NCBI GenBank assembly: GCA_964370755.1
Contig: CAYJKL010000012.1
Location: 1-38,075 of the forward strand
Reading direction: 5' to 3'
DNA: 38,075 nt
DNA from: CAKOSP01 sp964370755
GTDB lineage: Bacteria; Bacillota_I; Bacilli_A; RF39; UBA660
Shown: positions 7,049 to 15,397 of the stretch, piece after piece
Layout: every line of letters starts with the position of its first letter
Position numbering within the stretch: the stretch's first letter is position 1
Notes under the pieces: generated by a model
Databases searched by the model: none
Told to the model about the DNA's origin: nothing
What the model saw: only the letters and a program-made list of their open reading frames with translations
Program-made: the position numbers and the translations under genes

Positions 7049-7386
7049 TGGCTAATCATAAAATAGAGAGAATAGCATCAGAAATAAGTAGACATATTTC
7101 TGATATACTTTTAACTGAAGCAAGAGATGAACTTTTAAAAAGTGTAACTATTACTGGATGTACAGTTACAAGTGATTTAGGTCATGCAACTGTTTACTTT
7201 ACTTCTTTTTTAGATAAAGAAGCAGTAAATATGGAAAAAGAAATGAATGAAGCATCTCATTTTATAAGAGGGAAAGTGTCTGAGAGAATTGATCTTAGAC
7301 ATACTCCTGATATAAAATTTGTTTATGATAACTCAGTTGAGTATGGAAATAATATTGAAAGACTTATTGGAGAGTTAAATAAATAA
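7048..7386 (+). CDS. rbfA: Ribosome-binding factor A
   Basis: This 112-residue KH-like fold protein has IERIASEISRHISDILL, ITGCTVTSDLGHATVYF, a run ending IRGKVSERIDLRHTPDIKFVYD, and DNSVEYGNNIERLI. These are family hallmarks. RbfA binds the 30S precursor and helps 16S rRNA 5' maturation. It overlaps the infB stop by 1 nt (TAATG) and sits in the expected operon position. Confidence 0.95.
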   Translation: MANHKIERIASEISRHISDILLTEARDELLKSVTITGCTVTSDLGHATVYFTSFLDKEAVNMEKEMNEASHFIRGKVSERIDLRHTPDIKFVYDNSVEYGNNIERLIGELNK

Positions 7387-7387
7387 A

Positions 7388-7918
7388 ATGCAGATTAGAA
7401 AAGTTCATTTAACTAAGTCAAATGTTAATTATGTAACAGCGATTTATGCAGATTATGCTCAAAAAATCACAGGTAAAGATGGAATTAGAGAAAAACTTTT
7501 TGTAAAACTTTTTTGTATATCTGGAGATGCATATAAAAAAGCAACTTCTATTGTTAGTGATATTGTGAATAATCCTGACGATAATGAGTTATATGAGGTT
7601 TACGTTGGTGGAGCACATAATGAAAGAGACGAGGCTGTAGCGTATGCTAGAGTAGTAGGTAAATCTAATATAGCAGAAGTTATTTATTTAACTGATGATT
7701 ATTTTTATGCTAATATGGCTTTTAATATGATTCTTGGTAAAGTTGAAGAAACTTGCAACGAAGATATATATTTAGAGGTTCCTAAAATTGATAATATGGC
7801 AGCAACGATTGCTCATGATAAGGGATTTGTTATGCAAAATGCAATAGACAATAATATGATTTTACTTAAAAAGGTGGTTAGAGAAAATGAATGGGATAAT
7901 ACTAATAGACAAAGGTAA
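7388..7918 (+). CDS. Uncharacterised protein between rbfA and truB (possible GNAT-like fold)
   Basis: This 176-residue protein has no confident family. The C-terminal half reads VAYARVVGKSNIAEVIYLTDDYF, then LEVPKIDNMAATIAHDKGFVMQNAIDNNMILLKK. That is reminiscent of the last strands and helix of GNAT acetyltransferases, where a position after an Asn-x-x-Ala helix leads into a (K)GF motif, but the acetyl-CoA loop is not clearly present. It starts 1 nt after rbfA, and its 3' end overlaps truB by 32 nt, so it is co-translated with the ribosome and RNA maturation genes. A role in RNA or ribosome modification is only a guess from context. Confidence 0.75.
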   Translation: MQIRKVHLTKSNVNYVTAIYADYAQKITGKDGIREKLFVKLFCISGDAYKKATSIVSDIVNNPDDNELYEVYVGGAHNERDEAVAYARVVGKSNIAEVIYLTDDYFYANMAFNMILGKVEETCNEDIYLEVPKIDNMAATIAHDKGFVMQNAIDNNMILLKKVVRENEWDNTNRQR

Positions 7919-8723
7919 AGATGTTACGAGTAGAGATGTGGTTAATAAATTATGCCGCATTTTTTCTACTAAAAAAGTAGGTCATACAGGTACGCTTGAT
8001 CCGCTGGCTACTGGGGTTTTAGTAGTTTGTTTTGGTAAGTACACTAAACTAGTTGATAAAATTACTAGTCTTAATAAATCGTATAGAGCTACTGTTAAGT
8101 TTGGTCTTAGAACTGATACTTTAGATATAACGGGTAAAGTTTTAGAAGAAAAATCTTTTGAAGTAAATGAGGAAGAAATAAAAAAAGTTCTTAAGTCTTT
8201 TACTGGTAAAATGATGCAGGAAGTTCCTCTTTATTCATCTGTTAGAGTTAATGGAAAAAAACTTTATGAGTATGCTAGAAATGGTGAAGAAGTTACTTTG
8301 CCTAAAAGAGAAATTGAAGTTTTTGATATTAATTTTATAGAAGCACTTGAAGATGGTTTTGTCTTTGAAACAAGTGTAAGTAAAGGTACTTATATTAGGC
8401 AACTAATTAGTGATATATCAGGGGCGCTTAATACAGTGGGTGTTATGACTGAGCTTCGTAGGACCGCGCAAGGTAAGTTTTTAATTTCTGAGTGTTTTAC
8501 TTTGGATGATGTTGAAAATGGTGATTATGAAGTTTTGTCTATTGAAGATATTTTTGACTATGAAAGTGTTATGATGGATGATATGCTTTATTTTAGAGTT
8601 AAGAATGGAAGTAAGATAGAAACTGATCTTTGTGATGGTAAATATTTTATGAAATATAATGGGGAAGTTGTAGCAATTTATGATGTGTTTGATAAAATTG
8701 GAAAAGTGGAAGTAATGATGTAA
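7887..8723 (+). CDS. truB: tRNA pseudouridine-55 synthase TruB
   Basis: This 278-residue protein has the catalytic motif GHTGTLDPLATGVL with the nucleophile Asp38. It also has YKATVKFG-like (SYRATVKFGLRTDT), QEVPLYSSVRVNGKKLYEYAR and SKGTYIRQLISDIS segments. It makes pseudouridine 55 in the T-loop of tRNAs. The start at 7887 lies inside the preceding gene, which implies coupling. The usual Firmicutes neighbour ribF is absent; the operon ends here. Confidence 0.95.
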   Translation: MNGIILIDKGKDVTSRDVVNKLCRIFSTKKVGHTGTLDPLATGVLVVCFGKYTKLVDKITSLNKSYRATVKFGLRTDTLDITGKVLEEKSFEVNEEEIKKVLKSFTGKMMQEVPLYSSVRVNGKKLYEYARNGEEVTLPKREIEVFDINFIEALEDGFVFETSVSKGTYIRQLISDISGALNTVGVMTELRRTAQGKFLISECFTLDDVENGDYEVLSIEDIFDYESVMMDDMLYFRVKNGSKIETDLCDGKYFMKYNGEVVAIYDVFDKIGKVEVMM

Positions 8724-8758
8724 GTTGTTACTTTTTTTTGTTCTTTTCAATAAATTAC

Positions 8759-8788
8759 TAGACAAATAGCAGTAATATGGGGTATAAT
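8759..8788 (+). promoter_or_regulatory. Promoter for ftsA-ftsZ
   Basis: TAGACA (8759-8764), an 18-bp spacer and TATAAT (8783-8788), followed by AGGAG (8805-8809) before ftsA. This is a good vegetative sigma-A match in the gap after truB. Confidence 0.6.
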
Positions 8789-8816
8789 TAATATTAGGAA
8801 AAATAGGAGTGAATAT

Positions 8817-10061
8817 ATGCGCAAAATTATTGCTAGTTTAGACATCGGTAGTTGCTATATTAAATTAGTAGTTGGCGAAATTTATAAAAATAAACTTAAT
8901 ATTTTAGCTTGTATAGATACTCCTTCCAGAGGAATAAAAAATGGGTATGTAGTAAATGCAGAGAGCGCTACTGAGTCAATTAAAGATACATTTGAAAAAG
9001 CGAATAGTATGCTAGGTGTAAAAGTTGATAAAGTAGTAGTTAGTGTTCCTAGTTTGGGGGCAAGTACGTTTTTTTCTAGTGGTAGCACGCTTATTACTTC
9101 AGGAGATAAAGTTATTAATCATCAAGATTTAAGTAAAGCGATGCAGGCTTGTGTTAAAAATAAAATTGAACCAAATAAAGAACTTGTAAGTATACTGCCA
9201 ACAGGATATGTTATTAATGATATTGATAAAGTGGCAAATCCTGTTAAAATGATTGGAGAAAAACTTACAGTTAAAGCTGTTGGTGTTGTAGTTCCTAAAA
9301 AGAATGTTGCGACAATTGCTAAGTGTCTAGATAAACTTGATATTTCTATTATAGATATAGCAGTTGGACCTTTAGGTGATTATTACGAATTTAAAAATAA
9401 TGAGACAAAGTCTTCGGTAGGCGCAGTTGTTAATATAGGTTCTTCAAAAACTGAGATTGCAATATTTAATCATGGTATACTAACTAGTATTGAGACTCTT
9501 GATATTGGTGGAAATAATATTGATATTGATTTTGCTTTTAATTATAAGCTTAATAGACGTGATTCTATGTATGTAAAAGAACATCTAAGTTTAGCTCATA
9601 AGAGTATGGCAAAAGCAAATGAGGCTGTTACTTTTCATAATAAAAATAATGACCTTGTTAAGATAAATCAGTATGATGCATCTGAAATTGCTACAAATAG
9701 ACTAGCAGAAATGCTAAATTTGATAAAAAAACAGATAAATCTCTTAACAAAAAAGGAAATTAGTTATATAATGGTTACAGGGGGAACTACTGAGTATAAA
9801 GATTTTGATATTTTATTAACGGAAATTTTTGGTAGAAATGCTAAAGTTTGTAACGTTGCTGAGATAGGAGTTAGAAATAATAAATTCTCATGCGGGGCTG
9901 GGTTAATTAAATATTACTACAGTAGATTGAAACTAAGAAATGTAGATTATTCGATTTTTAGTTTAGAGGAACAAGAAGAGTTAGGTGCAATGCATAAGAA
10001 AGTAAATATAACAGACAATTCTGTATTAGGTAAATTGTTTGGGTATTTTTTTGATAGTTAG
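8817..10061 (+). CDS. ftsA: Cell division protein FtsA
   Basis: This 414-residue actin-like ATPase has phosphate-1 motif ASLDIGSCYIKLVVGE and the SHS2-like subdomain 1C (VSVPSLGAS ... GDKVI). Phosphate-2 is AVVNIGSSKTEIAIF and the adenosine motif is IMVTGGTTEYKD. It ends in an amphipathic helix, VLGKLFGYFFDS, which anchors FtsA to the membrane. FtsA tethers FtsZ filaments. ftsZ follows 14 nt downstream. Length is normal. Confidence 0.95.
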   Translation: MRKIIASLDIGSCYIKLVVGEIYKNKLNILACIDTPSRGIKNGYVVNAESATESIKDTFEKANSMLGVKVDKVVVSVPSLGASTFFSSGSTLITSGDKVINHQDLSKAMQACVKNKIEPNKELVSILPTGYVINDIDKVANPVKMIGEKLTVKAVGVVVPKKNVATIAKCLDKLDISIIDIAVGPLGDYYEFKNNETKSSVGAVVNIGSSKTEIAIFNHGILTSIETLDIGGNNIDIDFAFNYKLNRRDSMYVKEHLSLAHKSMAKANEAVTFHNKNNDLVKINQYDASEIATNRLAEMLNLIKKQINLLTKKEISYIMVTGGTTEYKDFDILLTEIFGRNAKVCNVAEIGVRNNKFSCGAGLIKYYYSRLKLRNVDYSIFSLEEQEELGAMHKKVNITDNSVLGKLFGYFFDS

Positions 10062-10075
10062 GGAGGATATATATA

Positions 10076-11128
10076 ATGAACGGACTTGAAATGGATCAAA
10101 TCGCAAAAATAAAAGTAATTGGAGTAGGTGGCGGAGGCTGTAATGCTGTTAACCGAATGATTGAAGAAGGTGTAAAAAGTGTTGAGTTTTATGTAGTTAA
10201 TACTGATTTACAAGTTTTAAATTCTTCGCTTGCTACAAATAAAATTCAAATCGGTAAATCTATTACTGGTGGAAGAGGAGCAGGTGCTAATCCTGAAGTT
10301 GGAAGAGCTGCTGCGCTTGAATCTAAGGCGGAACTAGAAGATGCACTAAAAGGTGCTGATATGGTATTTATCGCTTGTGGTCTTGGTGGTGGAACTGGAA
10401 CAGGAGCTGCGCCAGTTATAGCTGAAATTGCTCAAGAACTTGGAGCACTTACAGTTGGTATTGTTACTAAACCATTTAGATTTGAAGGTAAAGGTAGAAT
10501 GGAAAAAGCTTTAATAGGGCTTGAAGAACTTAAGAAAAATGTTGATACACTTATCATTATACCTAATGATAGACTTCGTGACATTATAGATAAAACTACT
10601 ACTTTTGAAGATGCTTTTAAAGAAGTAGATAATGTACTTCATAGAGGTGTTCAATCTATATCTGACCTTATTGCAGTTACTGGTATTATAAACCTTGACT
10701 TTGCAGATGTTAAAACAGTTATGGAAAAAAGTGGTACTGCAATTATCGGTATTGGATGTAATGCTGGTGAAAATAGAGCTATTGAAGCTGCTAGACAAGC
10801 CGTTGCTAACTCACTGTTAGAAGCTACTATTGATGGAGCTACTAATGCGATAGTAAACGTTACTGGTGGTAAAAACTTAACTTTATTTGAAATAGAAGAC
10901 GCTGTTGAAACTGTAAGAGAAGCTGCTAATGCAGATGTAAATATTATCTTCGGAGCGATTAAAAATGAGAATCTTTCTGAAGAAGTTATTGTTACAGTAA
11001 TTGCAACTGGATTTGATGAAGATTCAAATGCTGAGGCTTTATTTACTAATGAAATGCCTAAAAAACGTGTTCAAAAAGAAGTAGATGATTTTGATATTCC
11101 TCCATTTCTAAGAGATAATGATTTTTAA
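10076..11128 (+). CDS. ftsZ: Cell division protein FtsZ
   Basis: This 350-residue tubulin-like GTPase shows GVGGGGCNAVNRM, the tubulin signature GGGTGTGAAPVIAE and NLDFADVKTVM. The C-terminal peptide DFDIPPFLRDNDF binds FtsA and other partners. The linker before the tail is short. It forms the Z-ring. GGGAGGA (10062-10068) is the ribosome binding site, and a strong terminator follows immediately. Confidence 0.97.
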   Translation: MNGLEMDQIAKIKVIGVGGGGCNAVNRMIEEGVKSVEFYVVNTDLQVLNSSLATNKIQIGKSITGGRGAGANPEVGRAAALESKAELEDALKGADMVFIACGLGGGTGTGAAPVIAEIAQELGALTVGIVTKPFRFEGKGRMEKALIGLEELKKNVDTLIIIPNDRLRDIIDKTTTFEDAFKEVDNVLHRGVQSISDLIAVTGIINLDFADVKTVMEKSGTAIIGIGCNAGENRAIEAARQAVANSLLEATIDGATNAIVNVTGGKNLTLFEIEDAVETVREAANADVNIIFGAIKNENLSEEVIVTVIATGFDEDSNAEALFTNEMPKKRVQKEVDDFDIPPFLRDNDF

Positions 11129-11152
11129 GAAGAATTTTTATTCTTCTTTTTT
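11127..11152 (+). terminator. Intrinsic terminator after ftsZ
   Basis: AAGAAGAAT (11127-11135) pairs with ATTCTTCTT (11140-11148) and the U-run extends to 11152. It starts at the ftsZ stop codon. Confidence 0.8.
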
Positions 11153-11157
11153 CATGG

Positions 11158-11191
11158 TTTGACATTTTTTGTGTGATGTAAGTTATATAAT
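11158..11191 (+). promoter_or_regulatory. Putative Spo0A-controlled spoIIG promoter
   Basis: TTGACA (11159-11164) and TATAAT (11186-11191) are both consensus but 21 bp apart, too far for ordinary sigma-A use. The B. subtilis spoIIG promoter is known for the same oddity (22 bp) and needs Spo0A. TTTGACA at 11158-11164 is one mismatch from the 0A-box complement TTCGACA and overlaps the -35. Confidence 0.5.
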
Positions 11192-11206
11192 ATATTTGGT
11201 GATAAT

Positions 11207-11962
11207 ATGGTATATGTTGATTTACTTATACTTCTTAATATTTGTTATGATTATTTACTTCTTTTAACTGTAGGTGTTACTTTAAAAAGGAGAGTTTCTC
11301 ATAAACGTCTTTTTTGGGCAGCACTTTTTGGGAGTGTTAGTATTATACTTATTTTCTTTGATGTAAGTAAAGTGCTGGAGGTTGTTCTTAAGAATTTACT
11401 GGGTGTACCGATGTTAGTTGTTGCGTTTGGTTATAAAAATGTTGTTTATACGTTTTATAATATTTTGTATCTTTATATGAGTAGTGTAGTGCTTGCTGGT
11501 TTTTTATATTATTTAACTGAGGAGTTAGGGGTGTCATATGGGAATGTTAATTATGTTGCTCTTTTGGTTATTGCTCCACTAGTACTTGGGGTTTATACTT
11601 ATAGTGTGAAAAAACTAAGATGTAAACAGAATCTTGCGTATAAAATTAAAGTTGTTTTTAAGAATAATAATATTTTACTTTTAGATGGTTTTATTGATTC
11701 GGGTAATAAGCTTAGAGACCCTGTAACTAATAAATATGTAATTATTGTTGATAAAAATGTGTATTCAGGTAAGAATCCTATATATGTACCGTTTAAAGGA
11801 GTGAATAAAACTGGCATTTTAAAATGTTTTTCACTTGATTATATAGAGATTAATAATCAGGTTTTTAAAAATTATTTACTTGGTGTTAGTAATGAGAGTA
11901 TTAATTTAGATGGAAGTAATTGTATTTTAAATTATAAATTATTGGAGGAAATTAATGTTTAA
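11207..11962 (+). CDS. spoIIGA: Sigma-E processing peptidase SpoIIGA
   Basis: This 251-residue protein has about five N-terminal membrane segments (to about residue 140). A protease-like domain follows, with the aspartic motif LDGFIDSGNKLRDPVTNKYV, IYVPFKGVNKTGILKCF and YIEINN. SpoIIGA is the mother-cell membrane aspartic protease that activates pro-sigma-E after engulfment-stage signalling. It is shorter than the B. subtilis protein (about 309), mostly in the C-terminal part. Its 3' end overlaps sigE by 8 nt, the standard spoIIG arrangement. Confidence 0.88.
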   Translation: MVYVDLLILLNICYDYLLLLTVGVTLKRRVSHKRLFWAALFGSVSIILIFFDVSKVLEVVLKNLLGVPMLVVAFGYKNVVYTFYNILYLYMSSVVLAGFLYYLTEELGVSYGNVNYVALLVIAPLVLGVYTYSVKKLRCKQNLAYKIKVVFKNNNILLLDGFIDSGNKLRDPVTNKYVIIVDKNVYSGKNPIYVPFKGVNKTGILKCFSLDYIEINNQVFKNYLLGVSNESINLDGSNCILNYKLLEEINV

Positions 11963-12638
11963 AAAATTAATTATGATGTTAAAACTGAAGTATAATGAAC
12001 TATTTTTTGTTGGGGCTACTGATAAGCTTCCGCCACCTTTATCAAAAGAAGATGAACTTAAATATTTGATTAAGGCTAAAGAAGGTGATGAGGAAGCTAA
12101 AAATATTTTGATTGAACATAATCTTAGATTGGTTGTTTTTCTTGCTAAAAAGTTTGAAAGTAAAGTGTATGATATAGAAGATTTGGTTTCAATTGGGTCT
12201 ATTGGTCTTATTAAAGGTATTAATACATATAAAATAGATAAAAATATTAGACTTGCTACATATGCTTCTAGATGTATTTCAAATGAGATTTTAATGTTTT
12301 TACGTAAGAATAAAAAAAGAAGGGCAGATTTAAGTCTTGATGAAGCTCTAAATTATGATGCAGAAGGTAATGAACTTCATCTTGAAGATATACTGGGTAC
12401 TGATGTAAGTTTGGTGCCAGATGAATATCAAAAAAAACTTGATAGAGAAGTACTTTCTAAGGAGATTGAAGATTTAAAAGATAGAGATAAAGAGATAATG
12501 ATTTTAAGGTATGGACTTAATAATACGAAGGAGTATACTCAAAAAGAAGTAGCTAAAATGCTTGGTATTAGTCAGTCTTATATTTCTAGGATTGAGAAAA
12601 AAGTTATAAAAAAACTAAAGATAACTATGAATATTTAG
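11955..12638 (+). CDS. sigE: Sporulation sigma factor SigE (pro-sigma-E)
   Basis: This 227-residue protein has an N-terminal pro-segment (about 25 residues, MFKKLIMMLKLKY...) before the family motif LPPPLSKEDE. Region 2 follows (HNLRLVVFLAKKF, EDLVSIGSIGLIKGINTYK, LATYASRCISNEILMFLRK). The region 4 helix-turn-helix is YTQKEVAKMLGISQSYISRIEKK. It directs early mother-cell transcription after cleavage by SpoIIGA, encoded just upstream. Confidence 0.93.
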   Translation: MFKKLIMMLKLKYNELFFVGATDKLPPPLSKEDELKYLIKAKEGDEEAKNILIEHNLRLVVFLAKKFESKVYDIEDLVSIGSIGLIKGINTYKIDKNIRLATYASRCISNEILMFLRKNKKRRADLSLDEALNYDAEGNELHLEDILGTDVSLVPDEYQKKLDREVLSKEIEDLKDRDKEIMILRYGLNNTKEYTQKEVAKMLGISQSYISRIEKKVIKKLKITMNI

Positions 12639-12688
12639 TTGTAAAGTTATAAAATTGTTAGTTTTTATGTATTTAATTTTGCGAAAAT

Positions 12689-12697
12689 ATGGTATAA
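12689..12697 (+). promoter_or_regulatory. Extended -10 promoter before the VirB2-like gene
   Basis: TG-G-TATAAT at 12689-12697 with AGGTGA (12705-12710) just downstream. There is no clear -35. It gives the inserted gene its own vegetative-type promoter, separate from sigE. Confidence 0.5.
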
Positions 12698-12706
12698 TCT
12701 TTGTAG

Positions 12707-13825
12707 GTGATGGTTGTGAAAAAAATTATTTTTGTACTAGTAATTTTAGTAGTGTTGATACTACCCATGAGTGTATATTCAGAAACATTTACTTGTACAT
12801 ATAGTGGTATCAAATTAAATGATAAATTTATGGAAATAGTTGATCCGAGTGGAAGTGATAGTTTGTCCTTGACTCTTGAATTTAATAGTTTAAATGATAG
12901 TTATTACGTTAGTTTTAGTGGAAATAGTTTATTTAGTTCTACAGATATATTTGTAGAGGGTGACAATACTATGGAATTTAATAATATAGCTCCTAATGCA
13001 TCTTTACTAGTTGGTAATGCTATAAAATCTAATAGTGGATTTTGTCCTGAAATTTTAATTCATCCTGCGGTTAGCAATATCGATTCAAATAAAGCTATAT
13101 TACGAGTTTATAGAGAGGGTTACTATGATGGTAATTATACCGTTTCTAAAGATGAATATAATGAATATAGTGGCACTAAGAGTATTGTTGATGATAAAGA
13201 AACTAGTTATGAAGTAATTGAATCTTGCACTCCGATTTCTTTTTCCTGGTATGCTGGTTCTTATGAATACTCAATAATAAAAGAAGCAGGTATATATTAT
13301 TATGAATTTAAAGGAATGAATAGGCTTGAAATAGGAAGTTCTAATCCTGGGTGTAAAAGTAGCAGTGATTTTAAGTACTGTAAACAGGAAAATCCAGATG
13401 GTGCTGGATCTGGTGCGAATAGTAGTGGATATAGAGAAGCAGGTATTTTATACTCTGGTCAATCATGTGATGATTATTACGATGAACAAGTTTCAGTTGG
13501 TACTCCTGATACTAGTGATTTTTCTTCCCCTAAAGATTGTGTAAGTTTACTTGGAAGTGTTGATGATGAAGGTTCAACTGCATATTATTTACAGATTATT
13601 TTAGATGTAATGAGATATTCAGGTATTGCTGCTGTTATTGTTCTAACTATTATGGATTATTTAAAAGCGCTTGCTTCTAATGATACTGATAATATTAAGA
13701 AAACTTCTAGTAGAACATTTAAAAGAATTATTTTAGCAGTTGCTATATTCTTAGCTCCAATTATAATTAATTATGTGTTTGAACTTACTGGTATAACTAC
13801 TGGTGCTAGTTGTGATATATCTTAA
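12707..13825 (+). CDS. Secreted/membrane protein with VirB2/TrbC-like C-terminus
   Basis: This 372-residue protein has a signal peptide (KKIIFVLVILVVLILPMSVYSE, cleavage after about residue 25). About 260 extracellular residues follow, rich in Ser, Tyr and Asp and containing several Cys. The C-terminus has two membrane segments (MRYSGIAAVIVLTIMDYLKAL and RIILAVAIFLAPIIINYVFEL) separated by a charged loop. That two-helix end resembles VirB2/TrbC pilins of type IV secretion, but the large N-terminal part is unlike a pilin. It sits between sigE and sigG, which are normally adjacent. A sporulation or envelope role is possible from context only. Confidence 0.75.
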   Translation: MMVVKKIIFVLVILVVLILPMSVYSETFTCTYSGIKLNDKFMEIVDPSGSDSLSLTLEFNSLNDSYYVSFSGNSLFSSTDIFVEGDNTMEFNNIAPNASLLVGNAIKSNSGFCPEILIHPAVSNIDSNKAILRVYREGYYDGNYTVSKDEYNEYSGTKSIVDDKETSYEVIESCTPISFSWYAGSYEYSIIKEAGIYYYEFKGMNRLEIGSSNPGCKSSSDFKYCKQENPDGAGSGANSSGYREAGILYSGQSCDDYYDEQVSVGTPDTSDFSSPKDCVSLLGSVDDEGSTAYYLQIILDVMRYSGIAAVIVLTIMDYLKALASNDTDNIKKTSSRTFKRIILAVAIFLAPIIINYVFELTGITTGASCDIS

Positions 13826-13842
13826 TATGAATAAAAATCTAT

Positions 13843-13876
13843 AAATCTTTTCAATATAATTTGAAAGGATTTTTTT
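13843..13876 (+). terminator. Terminator-like hairpin containing the sigG ribosome binding site
   Basis: AAATCTTTTCAA (13843-13854) pairs with TTGAAAGGATTT (13861-13872), with one G-U pair and a 6-nt loop. T's run on to 13876. The 3' arm holds GAAAGGA, the only plausible sigG ribosome binding site, 7 nt before ATG 13877. Readthrough mRNA would therefore have this site sequestered. Confidence 0.65.
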
Positions 13877-14653
13877 ATGAAACAATATAAAGTTGATATA
13901 AGTGGTGTTAATACTAGTGATATAAAGGTATTAAAAAATAAGGAAACTATTGCTTTATTTGAAGAACTTAATAAAGGGGATTTGAGTGCTAAAGATAAAA
14001 TAATTGAAGGTAATTTAAAACTTGTTTTAAGTATTTTGAAAAGATTTAATAAAAATGGAGCATCTGCTGATGATTTATTTCAGGTGGGTGTTGTTGGACT
14101 GATTAAAGCAATTGATAACTTTAATGTAAGTTATGGTCTTCAGCTTAGTACTTATGCAGTTCCTTTAATTATAGGCGAGATAAAAAGATACTTAAGAGAT
14201 AATACTGCACTTAGAGTTAGTAGAAGTGTTAAAGACCTAGCATATGCTGCAGTTAAGTTTAGTGATGAGTATTTAGTTATTAATGGATATAACCCTAGTA
14301 CTTATGAAATAGCAGCATCCCTTGGAGTTACTGAGTATCAAGTAGCAAGTGCGCTTGACTCTTTAAAAGATCCAGTCTCTATTTTCGAGCCTATTTATAA
14401 TGATGGGGGAGATACAATATATTTACAAGATAAGCTTGCAGATATTAAGGAAACAGACCAAAATAGAGATATGCTTTTAGCTCTTAGTAAAGCTCTAACT
14501 GAAATAAATGATAGAGAAAAAGATGTTTTAGTTGGTAGATATATTATAGGTAAGACTCAGTCAGAGCTTGCTTTGGAGCTTGGCATTAGTCAAGCGCAGG
14601 TATCTAGGATTGAAAAAAGTGCGATAAAAAATGTAAAAAATTTAATAAAATAA
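13877..14653 (+). CDS. sigG: Forespore sigma factor SigG
   Basis: This 258-residue sigma-70 family protein begins KVDISGVNTSDIKVLKNKE, matching the sigma-G opening (KVEICGVDTSKLPVLKN in B. subtilis). It has ADDLFQVGVVGLIKAIDNF, LSTYAVPLIIGEIKRYLRDN, DPVSIFEPIYNDGGD and the region 4 helix EIGISQAQVSR-type (LGISQAQVSRIEKSAIK). It directs late forespore transcription. It is separated from sigE by the VirB2-like gene, and its ribosome binding site is inside a hairpin. Confidence 0.93.
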   Translation: MKQYKVDISGVNTSDIKVLKNKETIALFEELNKGDLSAKDKIIEGNLKLVLSILKRFNKNGASADDLFQVGVVGLIKAIDNFNVSYGLQLSTYAVPLIIGEIKRYLRDNTALRVSRSVKDLAYAAVKFSDEYLVINGYNPSTYEIAASLGVTEYQVASALDSLKDPVSIFEPIYNDGGDTIYLQDKLADIKETDQNRDMLLALSKALTEINDREKDVLVGRYIIGKTQSELALELGISQAQVSRIEKSAIKNVKNLIK

Positions 14654-14678
14654 ATATAATTAACTAGGTGGAAAAAAG

Positions 14679-14897
14679 ATGAATTTAAGTGATCTGCAGA
14701 AAAAAGATATAATAGATATGGAAACTGGTAATAATTTAGGAAGAATTGTTGATGTTGAGATAAGTGATGATGGAAAAATATTAAGACTTGCTACTGAGCC
14801 TAAAAAGTTATTTAAAAGAGCTCTTAGAAGTAATGATAATGTTATCAATTTTTCTTCTATTGTTAAAATTGGTTCTGATGTAATACTTGTAAAGTAG
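14679..14897 (+). CDS. ylmC: YlmC/YmxH-family PRC-barrel protein
   Basis: This 72-residue small beta-barrel protein starts MNLSDLQKKDIIDMETGNNLGRIVDVEI and ends FSSIVKIGSDVILV, the pattern of YlmC/YmxH PRC-barrel proteins. It follows sigG, as in many spore formers. Its molecular role is not established. AGGTGG (14666-14671) is the ribosome binding site. The rest of the usual ylm-divIVA cluster is absent. Confidence 0.85.
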   Translation: MNLSDLQKKDIIDMETGNNLGRIVDVEISDDGKILRLATEPKKLFKRALRSNDNVINFSSIVKIGSDVILVK

Positions 14898-14917
14898 TAG
14901 ATTTTTATTAAATTATT

Positions 14918-14926
14918 TGGTAAAAT
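14918..14926 (+). promoter_or_regulatory. Extended -10 promoter giving a possibly leaderless lspA mRNA
   Basis: TG-G-TAAAAT at 14918-14926 ends only 6 nt before the lspA ATG (14933). The predicted transcription start falls on or next to the start codon, and no ribosome binding site is present. Confidence 0.45.
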
Positions 14927-14932
14927 ATATAT

Positions 14933-15397
14933 ATGACGAAAAAAATTGTAATTACAAGTTTTATAGTAGTTTTATTTGATCAAATTATTAAAGTAATTGT
15001 AGAAAATAATTTACTTTCAAGAATAGAAATTATAAAGGATTTCTTTTATTTGTCTAAAGTTTATAATGAAGGTGCTGCGTTTAGTATGTTTTCTGGAAAT
15101 GTAATTTTTTTAATAGTGATAAACATATTAATACTTTTTATGCTTTTATATTTTCTTAAAGGTTTTAAAAAAAATACTAGAAATATGCTAGCATTTGGTC
15201 TTGTAATTGGTGGACTTATTGGTAACCTTATTGATAGAGTAGTATATGGACATGTAATTGATTATTTGAAATTTGTAATTGGAGGATATAATGCTCCAGT
15301 ATTTAATTTGGCGGATATGGCAGTAGTTATAGGAGTAGCGCTTTTAGCAGTTGCTATAATAAAGAAGGAAGATGTATATGAAAATAATAGTAAATAA
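14933..15397 (+). CDS. lspA: Lipoprotein signal peptidase LspA
   Basis: This 154-residue integral membrane aspartic peptidase has four hydrophobic segments. Conserved motifs are FDQIIK, YNEGAAFSMF, IGNLIDRVVYGHVIDYL and the second catalytic Asp in FNLADMAV (about residue 128). It removes signal peptides from prolipoproteins after lipid attachment, such as the cyclophilin lipoprotein encoded at 27844. No ribosome binding site is visible before the ATG. The 3' end overlaps the rluD start. Confidence 0.96.
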   Translation: MTKKIVITSFIVVLFDQIIKVIVENNLLSRIEIIKDFFYLSKVYNEGAAFSMFSGNVIFLIVINILILFMLLYFLKGFKKNTRNMLAFGLVIGGLIGNLIDRVVYGHVIDYLKFVIGGYNAPVFNLADMAVVIGVALLAVAIIKKEDVYENNSK

